DNA from: DASSUW01 sp963792385
GTDB lineage: Bacteria > Actinomycetota > Thermoleophilia > Solirubrobacterales > Solirubrobacteraceae
Direction of reading: 5' to 3'
DNA: 64,000 nt
Assembly (NCBI GenBank): GCA_963792385.1
Contig: CAWBVZ010000006.1
Coordinates: forward strand, 310,001-374,000
The position numbers and the translations under genes are program-made. Positions 26,131-35,065 of the stretch are shown piece by piece. The notes below the pieces were generated by a model that worked only from the letters and a program-made list of their open reading frames with translations, did no database searches and was not told the origin of the DNA. Numbering within the stretch: position 1 is the stretch's first letter; every line of letters starts with the position of its first letter.

Positions 26131-28091
26131 CGCCCGACGCGAAGCTCGAAGTCATCGAGAAGCGGCTGCGTCGCGAGCGGCGTGCGCGTGGTGAGGCGGA
26201 GGAGATCGCGGAGCGGACCACACGTGCGCTGTACGACAAGCAGCAAGAGCTCGTGCTGCTCGAGGCGGTGGTCGCGGCGTCCAACGAGAGCTCGACCGTC
26301 GAGGACGCGATCCAGGGCGCCGTCGACGCCGTCTGCGCCCACACGACATGGCCCGTGGGACACGCGGTCGTGCGCGACCGCGCGTCCGGTGACCTGGTCC
26401 CGAGCACGAGCTGGCACATCGACCAGCCGAACACCTTCGAGGCGTTCCGCGAGGTGTCCGACCGCACGACGTTCTCCGAGGGCATCGGGCTTCCGGGCCG
26501 CGTGCTCGCCACGGGCAAGGCCGCATGGATAACCGACGTGACAACCGATCCGAGCTTCGGCAGGCAGAACCTCGGAGTCCGTGGAGCGTTCGCCTTCCCG
26601 ATCCACGCGGACGGCGAGGTGACGGCCGTTCTGGAGTTCTTCACGGTGCCGGCCGTCGCGCCCGACCCCGCGCTGCTCGAGGTGATGGCGCAGATCGGCC
26701 GGCAGCTCGGCCGCGTGATCGAGCGCATCCGGGCGCAGGAGCAGATCGCTCACCAGGCGACGCACGACGCCCTGACGGGGCTGGCGAACCGGGTGCTGTT
26801 CCGCGACCGCCTCGAGCTGGCCCTGGCGCGCGCCAAGCGCCACGGCTCAATCGCTGCGCTGCTGTTCCTCGATCTCGACCGGTTCAAGGACGTCAACGAC
26901 ACGCTCGGCCACGGCGCCGGGGACACGCTCCTGCGCGCCGTCTCGGATCGGCTGCGTGTAGCCCTGCGGGCGACCGACACCGTGACGTTCATCGGCAACG
27001 AGGAGTTCACGCTGGCGCGGTTCGGCGGCGACGAGTTCGTCGTGCTGTGCGAGGAGCTCGCTTCGGAGGACGCCGGGGTGCGGGTTGCGGAGCGCATCCA
27101 GGAGGCGCTGCGCGATCCGTTCGTCGTCGAGCGCCACGAGCACCTCGTCACCGCGAGCATCGGCATCGTGCTGGCGCGAGGCACCGATCGCGACGCGGAC
27201 GGTCTGGTGCGCGACGCGGACATCGCCATGGACCGGGCGAAGCAGCGCGGCCCCGGGAACTGGGAGATCTTCGACGAGGCGCTTCGTACGCGCGCACTCG
27301 AGCGCGTGGCGATGGAGCGGGCGCTCCGCCACGCGATCGAGACCGGAGAGTTGCGGCTCCACTATCAGCCGATCGTGGCGCTCGACGGCGGGACGCTGCA
27401 GTCGGTCGAGGCGCTCGTGCGGTGGGAGCGCCCGGAGCGAGGGCTCGTCCCGCCCGGCGAGTTCATCCCAATCGCCGAGGAGAGTGCCCTGATCCTGCAG
27501 ATCGGCGCATGGACGTTGCGGGAGGCATGCGAGCAGGCGTCCCGGTGGCGCGCACGCTTCGGCGACCGTGCGCCGCTGCCGGTGAGCGTCAACGTGAGCG
27601 CCCGGCAACTCGCCCAGCCAGAGCTCCCGGAGATCATCAGGCGGGTGTTGGCGGACACGGGCGTGAGCCCCGGCGACCTTGCGATCGAGGTCACCGAGAC
27701 CGCGCTGATCGAGGACTCGAGCGTGCCCGCCGCGTCGCTGCGAGAGGTGAAGGCGCTCGGCGTGAAGATCCTGCTCGACGACTTCGGAACCGGCTACTCC
27801 TCGCTGAGCCACCTCCAGCGCTTCCCGATCGACGCACTCAAGATCGACCGGTCGTTCGTGATGCACATCGGCACGGGAGAGGACAACCGCGCGATCGTGC
27901 GCGCGATCGCGGCGATGGCGAGCGCGCTCGGGCTCGAGGTCGTGGCGGAGGGCGTGGAGACAGCCGAGCAGGCGACGGAGGCGCAGGCGCTGGGCTGCGG
28001 CCTGGCGCAGGGCTACTACTTCGCACGCCCTGCGCCGGCTGCCGAGATCGAGCAGCTGATCCTTCGCGGCCCGGCTGAGCGGCGCTCCTAG
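26127..28091 (+). CDS. GAF-GGDEF-EAL protein, effector partner of H-NOX
   Basis: 654 residues from ATG 26127, overlapping the H-NOX stop. A coiled-coil N-terminus (LEVIEKRLRRERRARGEAEEIAERTTRALYDKQQEL) of the sort that contacts H-NOX in sensor complexes, then a GAF domain (about 45-205), GGDEF (about 215-390, RFGGDEFVVL intact) and EAL (about 400-645: VEALVRWERP, DDFGTGYSSL, AEGVETAEQ intact). A small insertion (VTFIGNEEFTLARFGG) precedes the GGDEF motif. It should make and/or degrade c-di-GMP in response to haem-bound gas. The downstream SARP regulator begins 10 nt later. Confidence 0.93.
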   Translation: MTPDAKLEVIEKRLRRERRARGEAEEIAERTTRALYDKQQELVLLEAVVAASNESSTVEDAIQGAVDAVCAHTTWPVGHAVVRDRASGDLVPSTSWHIDQPNTFEAFREVSDRTTFSEGIGLPGRVLATGKAAWITDVTTDPSFGRQNLGVRGAFAFPIHADGEVTAVLEFFTVPAVAPDPALLEVMAQIGRQLGRVIERIRAQEQIAHQATHDALTGLANRVLFRDRLELALARAKRHGSIAALLFLDLDRFKDVNDTLGHGAGDTLLRAVSDRLRVALRATDTVTFIGNEEFTLARFGGDEFVVLCEELASEDAGVRVAERIQEALRDPFVVERHEHLVTASIGIVLARGTDRDADGLVRDADIAMDRAKQRGPGNWEIFDEALRTRALERVAMERALRHAIETGELRLHYQPIVALDGGTLQSVEALVRWERPERGLVPPGEFIPIAEESALILQIGAWTLREACEQASRWRARFGDRAPLPVSVNVSARQLAQPELPEIIRRVLADTGVSPGDLAIEVTETALIEDSSVPAASLREVKALGVKILLDDFGTGYSSLSHLQRFPIDALKIDRSFVMHIGTGEDNRAIVRAIAAMASALGLEVVAEGVETAEQATEAQALGCGLAQGYYFARPAPAAEIEQLILRGPAERRS

Positions 28092-28100
28092 ACTTGCCCG

Positions 28101-31100
28101 GTGACCGTCGCCTTGACCCTGCTCGGGGACGTACGCTGGCGAGGAGCCCCCGTCGCGGGCGAGCGTTCGCAGGCGCTGCTGGCGGCGCTGGCGGCCGCCG
28201 GCGGGCGGCCTGTGCGCACCGAGCGGCTGATCGACCTGGTGTGGGGCGACGAGGTGCCGGTGAACGCGACGAAGAGCCTGCAGGTGCTGGTCTCGCGCAC
28301 GCGGACCGCACTCGGCGCCGGCGCGATCGTGCGCGACGCCGTCGGCTACCGGCTCGGGGTCGACCCGGCCGAGGTGGACTCCGTACGGCTCGCCGCACTC
28401 GTGCGCGACGCCGCCGCCGCGCTGGACGGCGACGCCGAGCGCGCCGCCACGCTGGCCCGCGACGCGCTGGCGCTGGAAGACGGACTGCGCCCACCGGGCG
28501 AGGACGAGGCCGATCCGCTGACCGAGCTCCGCCGCGCGGCGGCCGGCGATCTCGCGACCGCCCGCGTGATCCTGGCGCAGGCTTCCAGCCGCACCGGCGC
28601 ACACGCCCAGGCGCTGCCCAGCCTGGAGGCCGCGCACGCGGCGCGTGCCGACGACGAGCCACTGCTCGCCGACCTGCTGCGGAGCGAGGCCGTGGTGCGC
28701 GGGCCCGGGGCCGCGCTCGAGCGCTACGAGGCCTACCGGCAAGACCTGCTCGAGCGGCTCGGCACCAATCCCGGCGAGCGCCTCGGCCGGGCGCATCGCG
28801 ACCTGCTGGCGCTCGACCGCCCCATCCGAAGCGGCGTGCGCTACGACGCGAGCTCGCTGCGCGGTCGCGACCGCGACATCGCCCGGCTCCGCGCACTGCT
28901 GACCGAGGCGCGCGTGGTGTCGATCATCGGGCCGGGAGGTCTCGGCAAGACGCGACTGGCCCACGTCCTCGCGCGCGACGCCGTGCAGTCGGTGGTGCAT
29001 GTCGTCGAGCTCGTCGGCGTCACCGCGGCCGAGGATGTCGTCGGCGAGGTCGGCGCCGTGCTCGACGTGCGCGACTCGGTCAGCGCGCAACGAACGCTGA
29101 CGCCGGAGCAGCGCCTCGACGTCCGCAGCCGCATCGCGCAGCGGCTGGCGCAGGGACCGAGCCTCGTCGTGCTCGACAACTGCGAGCACGTCATCGGAGC
29201 GGTGGCCGAGCTGGTGGCCTTCCTCGTCTCGGCGACCGCCGACCTGCGTGTGCTCACGACGAGCCGCGCGCCGCTCGAGATCGCCGCGGAGCGCGTCTAT
29301 CTGCTCGGCGAGCTCGAGTCGGCCGACGCAGCCGCGCTGTTCTGCGACCGCGCGCTCGCGGCGCGCCCGGGAGCCGAGCTGCCCGAGGATCTCGTGCGGA
29401 GCATCGTGACCCGGCTCGACGGCCTGCCGCTGGCGATCGAGCTCGCCGCGGCGAAGGTCCGCGCGATGGCGATCGAGGAGATCGACCGGCGGCTCGAGGA
29501 CCGCTTCGCACTGCTGCGCGGAGGCGACCGGGGCGCGCCCGACCGCCACCAGACGCTGCTCGCGGTGATCGACTGGTCCTGGAACCTGATCGACGAGGCC
29601 GAGCGGCGCGCGCTGCGCCGGCTCGCCCTCTTCAATGACGGGTTCACGCTCGAGGCCGCGGACGCGGTGCTCGGCGACGGCGCGCTGGACGCGGTCCAGG
29701 GGCTCGTCGACCAGTCGCTGCTGAGCGTCCGCGGCGCGGCGGGCGGCGTCCGCTACTGGATGCTCGAGAGCGTCCGCGAGTTCGGCCGCCTCCAGCTCGG
29801 CGCCGCCGGCGAGGACGGCGAGGCGCGCGCGGCCCGGCGGGCCTGGGCGACCGCCTACGCGGACCGCCACCGCGCCGGCCTGTCCGACCGTGACCAGTTC
29901 GCGACGATCGACGCGATCGCCGTCGAGGAGGTCAACCTGGCCGACGAGCTGCGCGACGCGCTCGCCGACGGCGACCGCCGCGCGCTCGTCGAGCTGCTCG
30001 CCACGCTCGGGCTCTTCTGGACGATCCGCGGCGAGCACGCTCGCCTGATCGCCCTGACGGGCGCGGTCGCGGACGCGGTTCGCGACTGGCAGCCGCCGGC
30101 GGAGCTCGAGGACACCGCGCGCGCCGCGCTGGTGATGACGCTGATGAATGCGATGTTCGTGGTCGAGCGGCGCAGCGAGCCGAGCCGGGAGCTGCTGGCG
30201 GGGCTCGGGCCAGGCGCCGGCGACCCGCGGCTGTCCGGGATGGTCTCGATGCTGCTCGAGTACGACCCGACGGATCCGGCCGCGTTCCCTGCGCGGCTCG
30301 AGCGGCTCGCGACCGATCCCGAGCCCCACGTCGCGTTGCCCGCGCGCCAGTTGCTCGCACACGCGCGCGAGAACGTCGGCGACCCCGCGGGCGCGGTCGA
30401 GGCTGCCGCGGGCGCACTGGCGCTGGTTCGCGACGACGACGGGCCGTGGACGGCGGCGGTGCTCCACACGCGCCTCGCCGACCTGACGATGAACCTCGGC
30501 GACACCGCCGCGGCCGCCGAGCACGCCCGCGCCGCGCTGCCGGTGATGCAGCGGCTGGGGGCGATCGATGACGTCGTCCAGCTGCGCGCGCTGCTCGTCC
30601 TCTGCGCGATCGCCGAGGAACGCCTCGCGGACGCCGAAGCCGAGCTCGAGCGGGTCGACGCGATCGACGACCGCGGGGCCCTCTTCGGTGGGATCGCCTT
30701 CCGGCAGGTCGGCGCCGCCGAGCTCGCGCTGGCCCGCGGCGACATCGCGACCGGACTGGAGCTCTACCGGGAGTGTGCGGTGAACCTGACGACGCTGCAC
30801 ATGCCGGGGATCGAGCTGACCGGCACGGAGCCGTGGGGCGTGTTCGGCGAGTCGATCTCGCTCGTGGCGCATGCCTACCACGCGGCGACCGACGCCGACG
30901 ACGACTACGCCCGCACGCTCTTCGCCAGCTGCCGCGAGCGCGTCCTGCGCGTGCTCGACCCGGCGAACCGGCATCTCGACTACCCGGTCGCCGGCCTGGC
31001 GCTGTTCGCGTTGGGATCCTGGGGCCTGCTGCGCGACGCAGTACCCGTCGGCGATGCCCTCGAGCTGTTCGTCCTCGCCGAGCGGTTCGCCTACAACCGG

Positions 31101-31253
31101 ATGATCCCGACGATGGCGTGGGAGCGGATCGCGCCGCACGCCGAGGCGCGCGCACCCGGCCGGATCGCCGAGCTGCGCGCCGGCCTCGGCGACCGGCGGC
31201 CGCCGGAGCTGCTCGACCAGGCGCATCGCCTGGTCGAGCGGCTCTCCGGCTAG
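28101..31253 (+). CDS. SARP/BTAD-type ATPase transcriptional regulator
   Basis: 1050 residues from GTG 28101. Trans_reg_C winged helix at 1-95 (LTLLGDVRWRGAPV...ALLAALAAAGGRPVRTERLIDLVWGD), BTAD at about 100-245 (LERYEAYRQDLLERLGTNPGERL), NB-ARC/AAA ATPase with Walker A GPGGLGKT at about 278 and LVVLDNCEH near 355 followed by TTSRAPLEI (sensor), then a long TPR-like alpha-helical C-terminus. This AfsR-like layout gives ATP-dependent activators of secondary metabolism or exporters. It ends 2 nt before the convergent ABC permease stop; both stop codons lie within CTAGATCTAG. The ABC operon is a candidate target, as is the H-NOX operon it follows. Confidence 0.9.
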   Translation: MTVALTLLGDVRWRGAPVAGERSQALLAALAAAGGRPVRTERLIDLVWGDEVPVNATKSLQVLVSRTRTALGAGAIVRDAVGYRLGVDPAEVDSVRLAALVRDAAAALDGDAERAATLARDALALEDGLRPPGEDEADPLTELRRAAAGDLATARVILAQASSRTGAHAQALPSLEAAHAARADDEPLLADLLRSEAVVRGPGAALERYEAYRQDLLERLGTNPGERLGRAHRDLLALDRPIRSGVRYDASSLRGRDRDIARLRALLTEARVVSIIGPGGLGKTRLAHVLARDAVQSVVHVVELVGVTAAEDVVGEVGAVLDVRDSVSAQRTLTPEQRLDVRSRIAQRLAQGPSLVVLDNCEHVIGAVAELVAFLVSATADLRVLTTSRAPLEIAAERVYLLGELESADAAALFCDRALAARPGAELPEDLVRSIVTRLDGLPLAIELAAAKVRAMAIEEIDRRLEDRFALLRGGDRGAPDRHQTLLAVIDWSWNLIDEAERRALRRLALFNDGFTLEAADAVLGDGALDAVQGLVDQSLLSVRGAAGGVRYWMLESVREFGRLQLGAAGEDGEARAARRAWATAYADRHRAGLSDRDQFATIDAIAVEEVNLADELRDALADGDRRALVELLATLGLFWTIRGEHARLIALTGAVADAVRDWQPPAELEDTARAALVMTLMNAMFVVERRSEPSRELLAGLGPGAGDPRLSGMVSMLLEYDPTDPAAFPARLERLATDPEPHVALPARQLLAHARENVGDPAGAVEAAAGALALVRDDDGPWTAAVLHTRLADLTMNLGDTAAAAEHARAALPVMQRLGAIDDVVQLRALLVLCAIAEERLADAEAELERVDAIDDRGALFGGIAFRQVGAAELALARGDIATGLELYRECAVNLTTLHMPGIELTGTEPWGVFGESISLVAHAYHAATDADDDYARTLFASCRERVLRVLDPANRHLDYPVAGLALFALGSWGLLRDAVPVGDALELFVLAERFAYNRMIPTMAWERIAPHAEARAPGRIAELRAGLGDRRPPELLDQAHRLVERLSG

Positions 31254-31255
31254 AT

Positions 31256-32074
31256 CTAGAGGTGCCGCTTGTAGCTGCGCACCGCCAGCGGCGCGAAGAT
31301 CGCCATCACGACGAAGCCGGCGAGCAGCGTCCAGCCGACCTGGCTGGTGACCGTGGCGTGGTTGGCGAGGTCGCGCGTCGCGGACACGAGGTGGGAGACC
31401 GGGTTGATGTTCACGAACGTCTGCAGCGCCTGAGGCAGCGTGTCCACGGGGACGAACGCGTTCGACAGGAACGTCAGCGGGAACAGGATCATCATCGAGA
31501 TCCCCTGGACGCTGCGAGCGCTGCGCGCGATCGTGCCGACCCAGGTGAAGATCCACGCGATCGCCCAGCCGGTGAAGACCGCCAGCACGATCGCCGCCGT
31601 CACGCCGAGGACCCCGCCCCCAGGGCGGTAGCCGAGGACCATCCCCATGACGAAGGTCAGGCTCGCCGCGATGAAGTAGCGGACGAGGTCGGCGACCATC
31701 GGGCCGGCCAGCGGCGCGATGCGCGCGATCGGCAGCGACTTGAAGCGGTCGAAGACGCCCTTGTCCATGTCCTCGCGCAGCTGCACGCCCGTGGCCATGC
31801 AGGTGGTCAGAACGGTCTGGGCGACGATGCCCGGAATCATCAGCGGCAGATAGCTGGCGACATCGCCGGAGATCGCGCCGCCGAAGACGAAGGCGAACAT
31901 CGTCGTGAACAGCAGCGGCTGGAGCGTCACGTCGAAGAACTGCTCCGGGTTGCGGCGCATGGTCTTGAGCGCCCGCCAGGCCATCGAGAGGGTCTGGCTG
32001 ACCGTTTCGATGGAGCTCGTGCGCGCTCGCGTACCCGCGACCGCGGCTACGGGGTCGATGGTTGCGGTGCTCAT
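31256..32074 (-). CDS. ABC-2 type transporter permease (DrrB-like)
   Basis: 272 residues from ATG 32074, which overlaps the stop of the ATPase gene (ATGA). Six hydrophobic segments, with the ABC-2 pattern PLLFTTMFAFVFGGAI, then a cytosolic loop EDMDKGVFDRFKSLPIARIAPL and LFPLTFLSNAFVPVDTLPQALQTFVNINPVSHLVSATRDL, the signature of daunorubicin-resistance-type permeases. Works with the adjacent ATPase to export a hydrophobic compound or lipid. A long open frame upstream of this start is antisense-free overlap with the ATPase gene in another frame and was discarded. Confidence 0.92.
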   Translation of the reverse strand: MSTATIDPVAAVAGTRARTSSIETVSQTLSMAWRALKTMRRNPEQFFDVTLQPLLFTTMFAFVFGGAISGDVASYLPLMIPGIVAQTVLTTCMATGVQLREDMDKGVFDRFKSLPIARIAPLAGPMVADLVRYFIAASLTFVMGMVLGYRPGGGVLGVTAAIVLAVFTGWAIAWIFTWVGTIARSARSVQGISMMILFPLTFLSNAFVPVDTLPQALQTFVNINPVSHLVSATRDLANHATVTSQVGWTLLAGFVVMAIFAPLAVRSYKRHL

Positions 32075-33072
32075 CGGACCACCTCCAGGGCGGGCTCGTC
32101 GTATTCGGTGGGATCGGGCTCGTCGCCCTGCGCGGCGTCGTGGCCGGTGATCGCGAGAAAGACCTCGTCGAGGGTCGGCTTGTCGACGCTCACCGAGGCG
32201 ATCGCCACGGCGGCCTCGCGCAAGGCGATCAGAACGTCCGCCGCCCGGTCGGCGACGGTGAGCGGCGCGTTGATGCGGCCGGACTCGGGCGTCAGCACCG
32301 GCTCGCTGCCAAGGACGCGTCGGACGATGTCGCAGGCGAGCGCCTGGTCGGCGCCGGCGGCGAGCTGCAGCTGGAGCGTCGAGTCGCCGACTGACGCCTT
32401 GAGCTCGTCCGGCGTACCCTGCGCGACCTTGCGGCCGTGGTCGATGACCGCGATCCGGTCGGCAAGCTGATCGGCCTCGTCGAGGTACTGCGTCGTCAGC
32501 AGGACGGTGCAGCCCTCGGCGACCAGGCCCCGGATCGTGTCCCACATCTGCCCGCGGGTCCGCGGGTCCAGGCCGGTGGTCGGCTCGTCGAGGAAGATCA
32601 GGGGCGGCCGCGTGATCAGGCTCGCTGCGAGGTCCAGCCGCCGCCGCATGCCGCCCGAGAACTGCGACAGCGGCCGGTCGGTGGCGTCCTCGAGCCCGAA
32701 CTGCTCGAGCAGGCGCCGCGCGGTCGCGCGGGCGTCCGCCGAGCGGAGCCCCTGCAGGCGCCCGAAGAGCCACAGGTTCTCGCTCGCCGTCAGGTTCTCG
32801 TCGACCGACGCGTACTGGCCGGTGACGCCGATCAGCTGGCGGACGCGATGCGGCTCGCGAGCCACGTCGACTCCGAAGATCCGAGCGTCGCCCGCGTCGA
32901 TCGGCAGCAGCGTCGCGAGCATCCGCAGCATCGTGGTTTTTCCGGCGCCGTTCGGTCCGAGGACGCCGAGGATCTCGCCCTGGCTGACCTCGAGGTCGAT
33001 GCCGTCGACGGCGCGCAGATCGCCGAACTGCTTTACGAGTCCGCTCGCGCGGACGGCTGCTGTATCTGTCAT
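32071..33072 (-). CDS. ABC transporter ATP-binding protein (DrrA-like)
   Basis: 333 residues from ATG 33072; GGAGGA lies 6 nt upstream, which rules out the longer frame. Walker A GPNGAGKTTML, Q-loop in TGQYASVDENLT, signature FSGGMRRRLDLA, Walker B LIFLDEPTTGLDP and H-loop region LLTTQYLDEADQL are intact. The C-terminal ~90 residues form the extra domain found in DrrA proteins. Energises the adjacent permease. Lies 92 nt after the MacB permease gene on the same strand, so it may be the tail of the same transcript. Confidence 0.94.
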   Translation of the reverse strand: MTDTAAVRASGLVKQFGDLRAVDGIDLEVSQGEILGVLGPNGAGKTTMLRMLATLLPIDAGDARIFGVDVAREPHRVRQLIGVTGQYASVDENLTASENLWLFGRLQGLRSADARATARRLLEQFGLEDATDRPLSQFSGGMRRRLDLAASLITRPPLIFLDEPTTGLDPRTRGQMWDTIRGLVAEGCTVLLTTQYLDEADQLADRIAVIDHGRKVAQGTPDELKASVGDSTLQLQLAAGADQALACDIVRRVLGSEPVLTPESGRINAPLTVADRAADVLIALREAAVAIASVSVDKPTLDEVFLAITGHDAAQGDEPDPTEYDEPALEVVR

Positions 33073-33164
33073 CTCAATTCCTCCGGCTGTAAGCACGGTC
33101 GGAACGCTAGGTCGCGGCGGTTTCACCAGCCCTACGCCGGGGTTTCACGGGGTTGCCGTCCGGC

Positions 33165-34388
33165 TCATACCGTTCGCAATGCCACGGTCGGCGGCATCCG
33201 TGACGCTCGAACGGCCGGCATCAGGCCGGCGAACGCGCCGATCAGGATGGCCGAGGCGATGCCGCCCGACCACGCCTCGGCGGGGATCACGACGGCCCAG
33301 CTCTTCGAGCTGGCGTACACGGCCGTTGCCGCCGCCCCGGCCAGCACGCCGACGACGCCGCCGATGACGGCGAGCAGGATCGACTCACTGAGGAACTGCG
33401 TCCGGATCTGGGCCTTCGTCGCACCGAGGGCGCGCCGGAGCCCGATCTCCGAGCGGCGTTCCAGCACCGAGATGATCATGATGTTGGCGACGCCGACGGC
33501 ACCCACGATCAGCGCCACGACACCGAGCCCGAGGAAGAGGCTGTCGAACGCCCCGGCCGCAGCGGCCCGGGCGGTGAGCGCGTCGGACGGCTGGCTGACG
33601 TTCACCTCCATCGGTGCCTCGGGGTTGGCGGTCCGCGCGAGCAGCGCCTGCGCCGCCGCAACGTGGCCGGTGTCCGCGCGCACGTAGATGGAGCTCGGCG
33701 GGCCGGCCTGCTGCTCGCCCTGGACGAGGCTGACGTAGCCGAGGTACCGCTGGGCGGCCGGGTAGCCGATCAACGCGCTGCTGTCGATGTCAGGCTCCAG
33801 CGGCGAACTCGTCAACACGCCCGCGACGTTGAACCACTGGCCTCCCAGCCAGACCCGTTGGTCGGGGAAGATCCGGTCGATGCCCAGCCGCTGCGCGGCG
33901 GCCGAACCGAGCACGGCGACCGGCTCGCGGGCGGTCCCCGGGTTGAGCCAGGCGCCGCGGGCGAGGCCGGTGTTGAGCACGGAGAGCAGGTTCAGGCTGG
34001 TGGCCCGCACCTGCAGCCCGCCGGTGTTGCCGACCGGGAGCATCGAGTTCCGGTAGACGTGCTTGTGCTTGATCAGAGCGGTGTGTGCGAGCAGCTGGAC
34101 GTCGTCCAGGTGCGTGATCCGCGCCGGCGCTTCGAGGGGCAGCTTCGCCTCCGCGCCTGTGAGGCTCTGTCCGGCCTCGACGGTCAGCAAGTTCGTGCCG
34201 AGCCGGTCGATCTCCGCTAGCAGCCCGGCCTGCGACGAGGACGACAAGCCGAGGACCGCCACGATCGCTGCTGTTCCGATCGCGATCCCGAGCGCGGACA
34301 GCGCGGCGCGCAGCGGCCGGGCGCGCAGGCCGACGCTCGCCACACGCAGCCCGTCCTGCAGGCGCAATCGCCCGCCGTTGGCACTCAT
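33165..34388 (-). CDS. MacB/FtsX-type ABC transporter permease
   Basis: 407 residues from ATG 34388 (overlaps ATPase stop). One N-terminal TM helix (ALSALGIAIGTAAIVAVLGL), a large extracytoplasmic MacB-type core domain (residues 60-280) and three C-terminal TM helices with the FtsX motif ISVLERRSEIGLRRALGATKAQIRTQFLSESILLAVIGG. Forms a mechanotransmission exporter with the ATPase and the adaptor upstream; such complexes move peptides, lipids or antibiotics across or out of the membrane. Second-last visible member of the operon starting with the VanY-like gene at 37273. Confidence 0.92.
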   Translation of the reverse strand: MSANGGRLRLQDGLRVASVGLRARPLRAALSALGIAIGTAAIVAVLGLSSSSQAGLLAEIDRLGTNLLTVEAGQSLTGAEAKLPLEAPARITHLDDVQLLAHTALIKHKHVYRNSMLPVGNTGGLQVRATSLNLLSVLNTGLARGAWLNPGTAREPVAVLGSAAAQRLGIDRIFPDQRVWLGGQWFNVAGVLTSSPLEPDIDSSALIGYPAAQRYLGYVSLVQGEQQAGPPSSIYVRADTGHVAAAQALLARTANPEAPMEVNVSQPSDALTARAAAAGAFDSLFLGLGVVALIVGAVGVANIMIISVLERRSEIGLRRALGATKAQIRTQFLSESILLAVIGGVVGVLAGAAATAVYASSKSWAVVIPAEAWSGGIASAILIGAFAGLMPAVRASRMPPTVALRTV

Positions 34389-35065
34389 GTGTCGGAGACC
34401 ACCTGGCCGTCCAGCACGCGGATCTGGCGAGGCAGCTGATCGGCGAGGCCCGCGTCGTGGGTGATCATGATGATCGTGGCGCCGGCGGCGTTGAGCTCGC
34501 GGATGAGCTCGATGATCGATGCGCCGGTGGCGCTGTCGAGGTTGCCGGTCGGCTCGTCGGCGAGAACGATCGCCGGACGCCCGACGAGGGCCCGGGCGAC
34601 CGCAACCCGCTGCCGCTCCCCTCCGGAGAGCTTCGTCGGCTTGAACGTCGCGCGGTGGGACAGGCCGACGCGTTCGAGCGCCTCATCGGCGCGCGCGTAC
34701 CGCTCGGCCGCGGGGGCGCCGGCGTAGAGCAACCCGTCGGCGACGTTCTCCCGCACCGTGGCGTGCTCGGCCAGGAAGAACTGCTGGAAGACGAACCCGA
34801 TCTCCCGCGCCCGCAGCAGCGACACCTCGCGGTCGCTCAGCCCCGCCGCGTCGACCCCGCCGATCCGGACCACGCCGGTGCTGGGCCGCTCCAATGTCCC
34901 CACGACGTGCAGGAGCGTGGACTTGCCCGACCCGGAGGGCCCGACGATCGCCACGAGCTCGCCGCGCCGGACGGAGAAGGACACACCCCGCAGCGCGGAC
35001 ACCGGGGGTTCCTCGCCGTAGACCTTGGTGACCTCGTCCAGTTCCAGGACCGATTCGTCACTCAC
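34385..35065 (-). CDS. MacB/LolD-type ABC transporter ATP-binding protein
   Basis: 226 residues from GTG 35065, overlapping the adaptor gene's stop (GTGA). Walker A GPSGSGKSTLLH, signature LSGGERQRVAVARAL, Walker B IVLADEPTGNLDS, and the H-loop IMITHDAGLAD are all intact. EIGFVFQQFFL is the LolD/MacB-type Q-loop. Drives the adjacent FtsX-like permease. Confidence 0.95.
   Translation of the reverse strand: MSDESVLELDEVTKVYGEEPPVSALRGVSFSVRRGELVAIVGPSGSGKSTLLHVVGTLERPSTGVVRIGGVDAAGLSDREVSLLRAREIGFVFQQFFLAEHATVRENVADGLLYAGAPAAERYARADEALERVGLSHRATFKPTKLSGGERQRVAVARALVGRPAIVLADEPTGNLDSATGASIIELIRELNAAGATIIMITHDAGLADQLPRQIRVLDGQVVSDT

Noticed and set aside
26847..31556. 1569-residue minus-strand open frame opposite the GGDEF-EAL and SARP genes
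   Set aside because: Codon-bias shadow of two well-supported genes.
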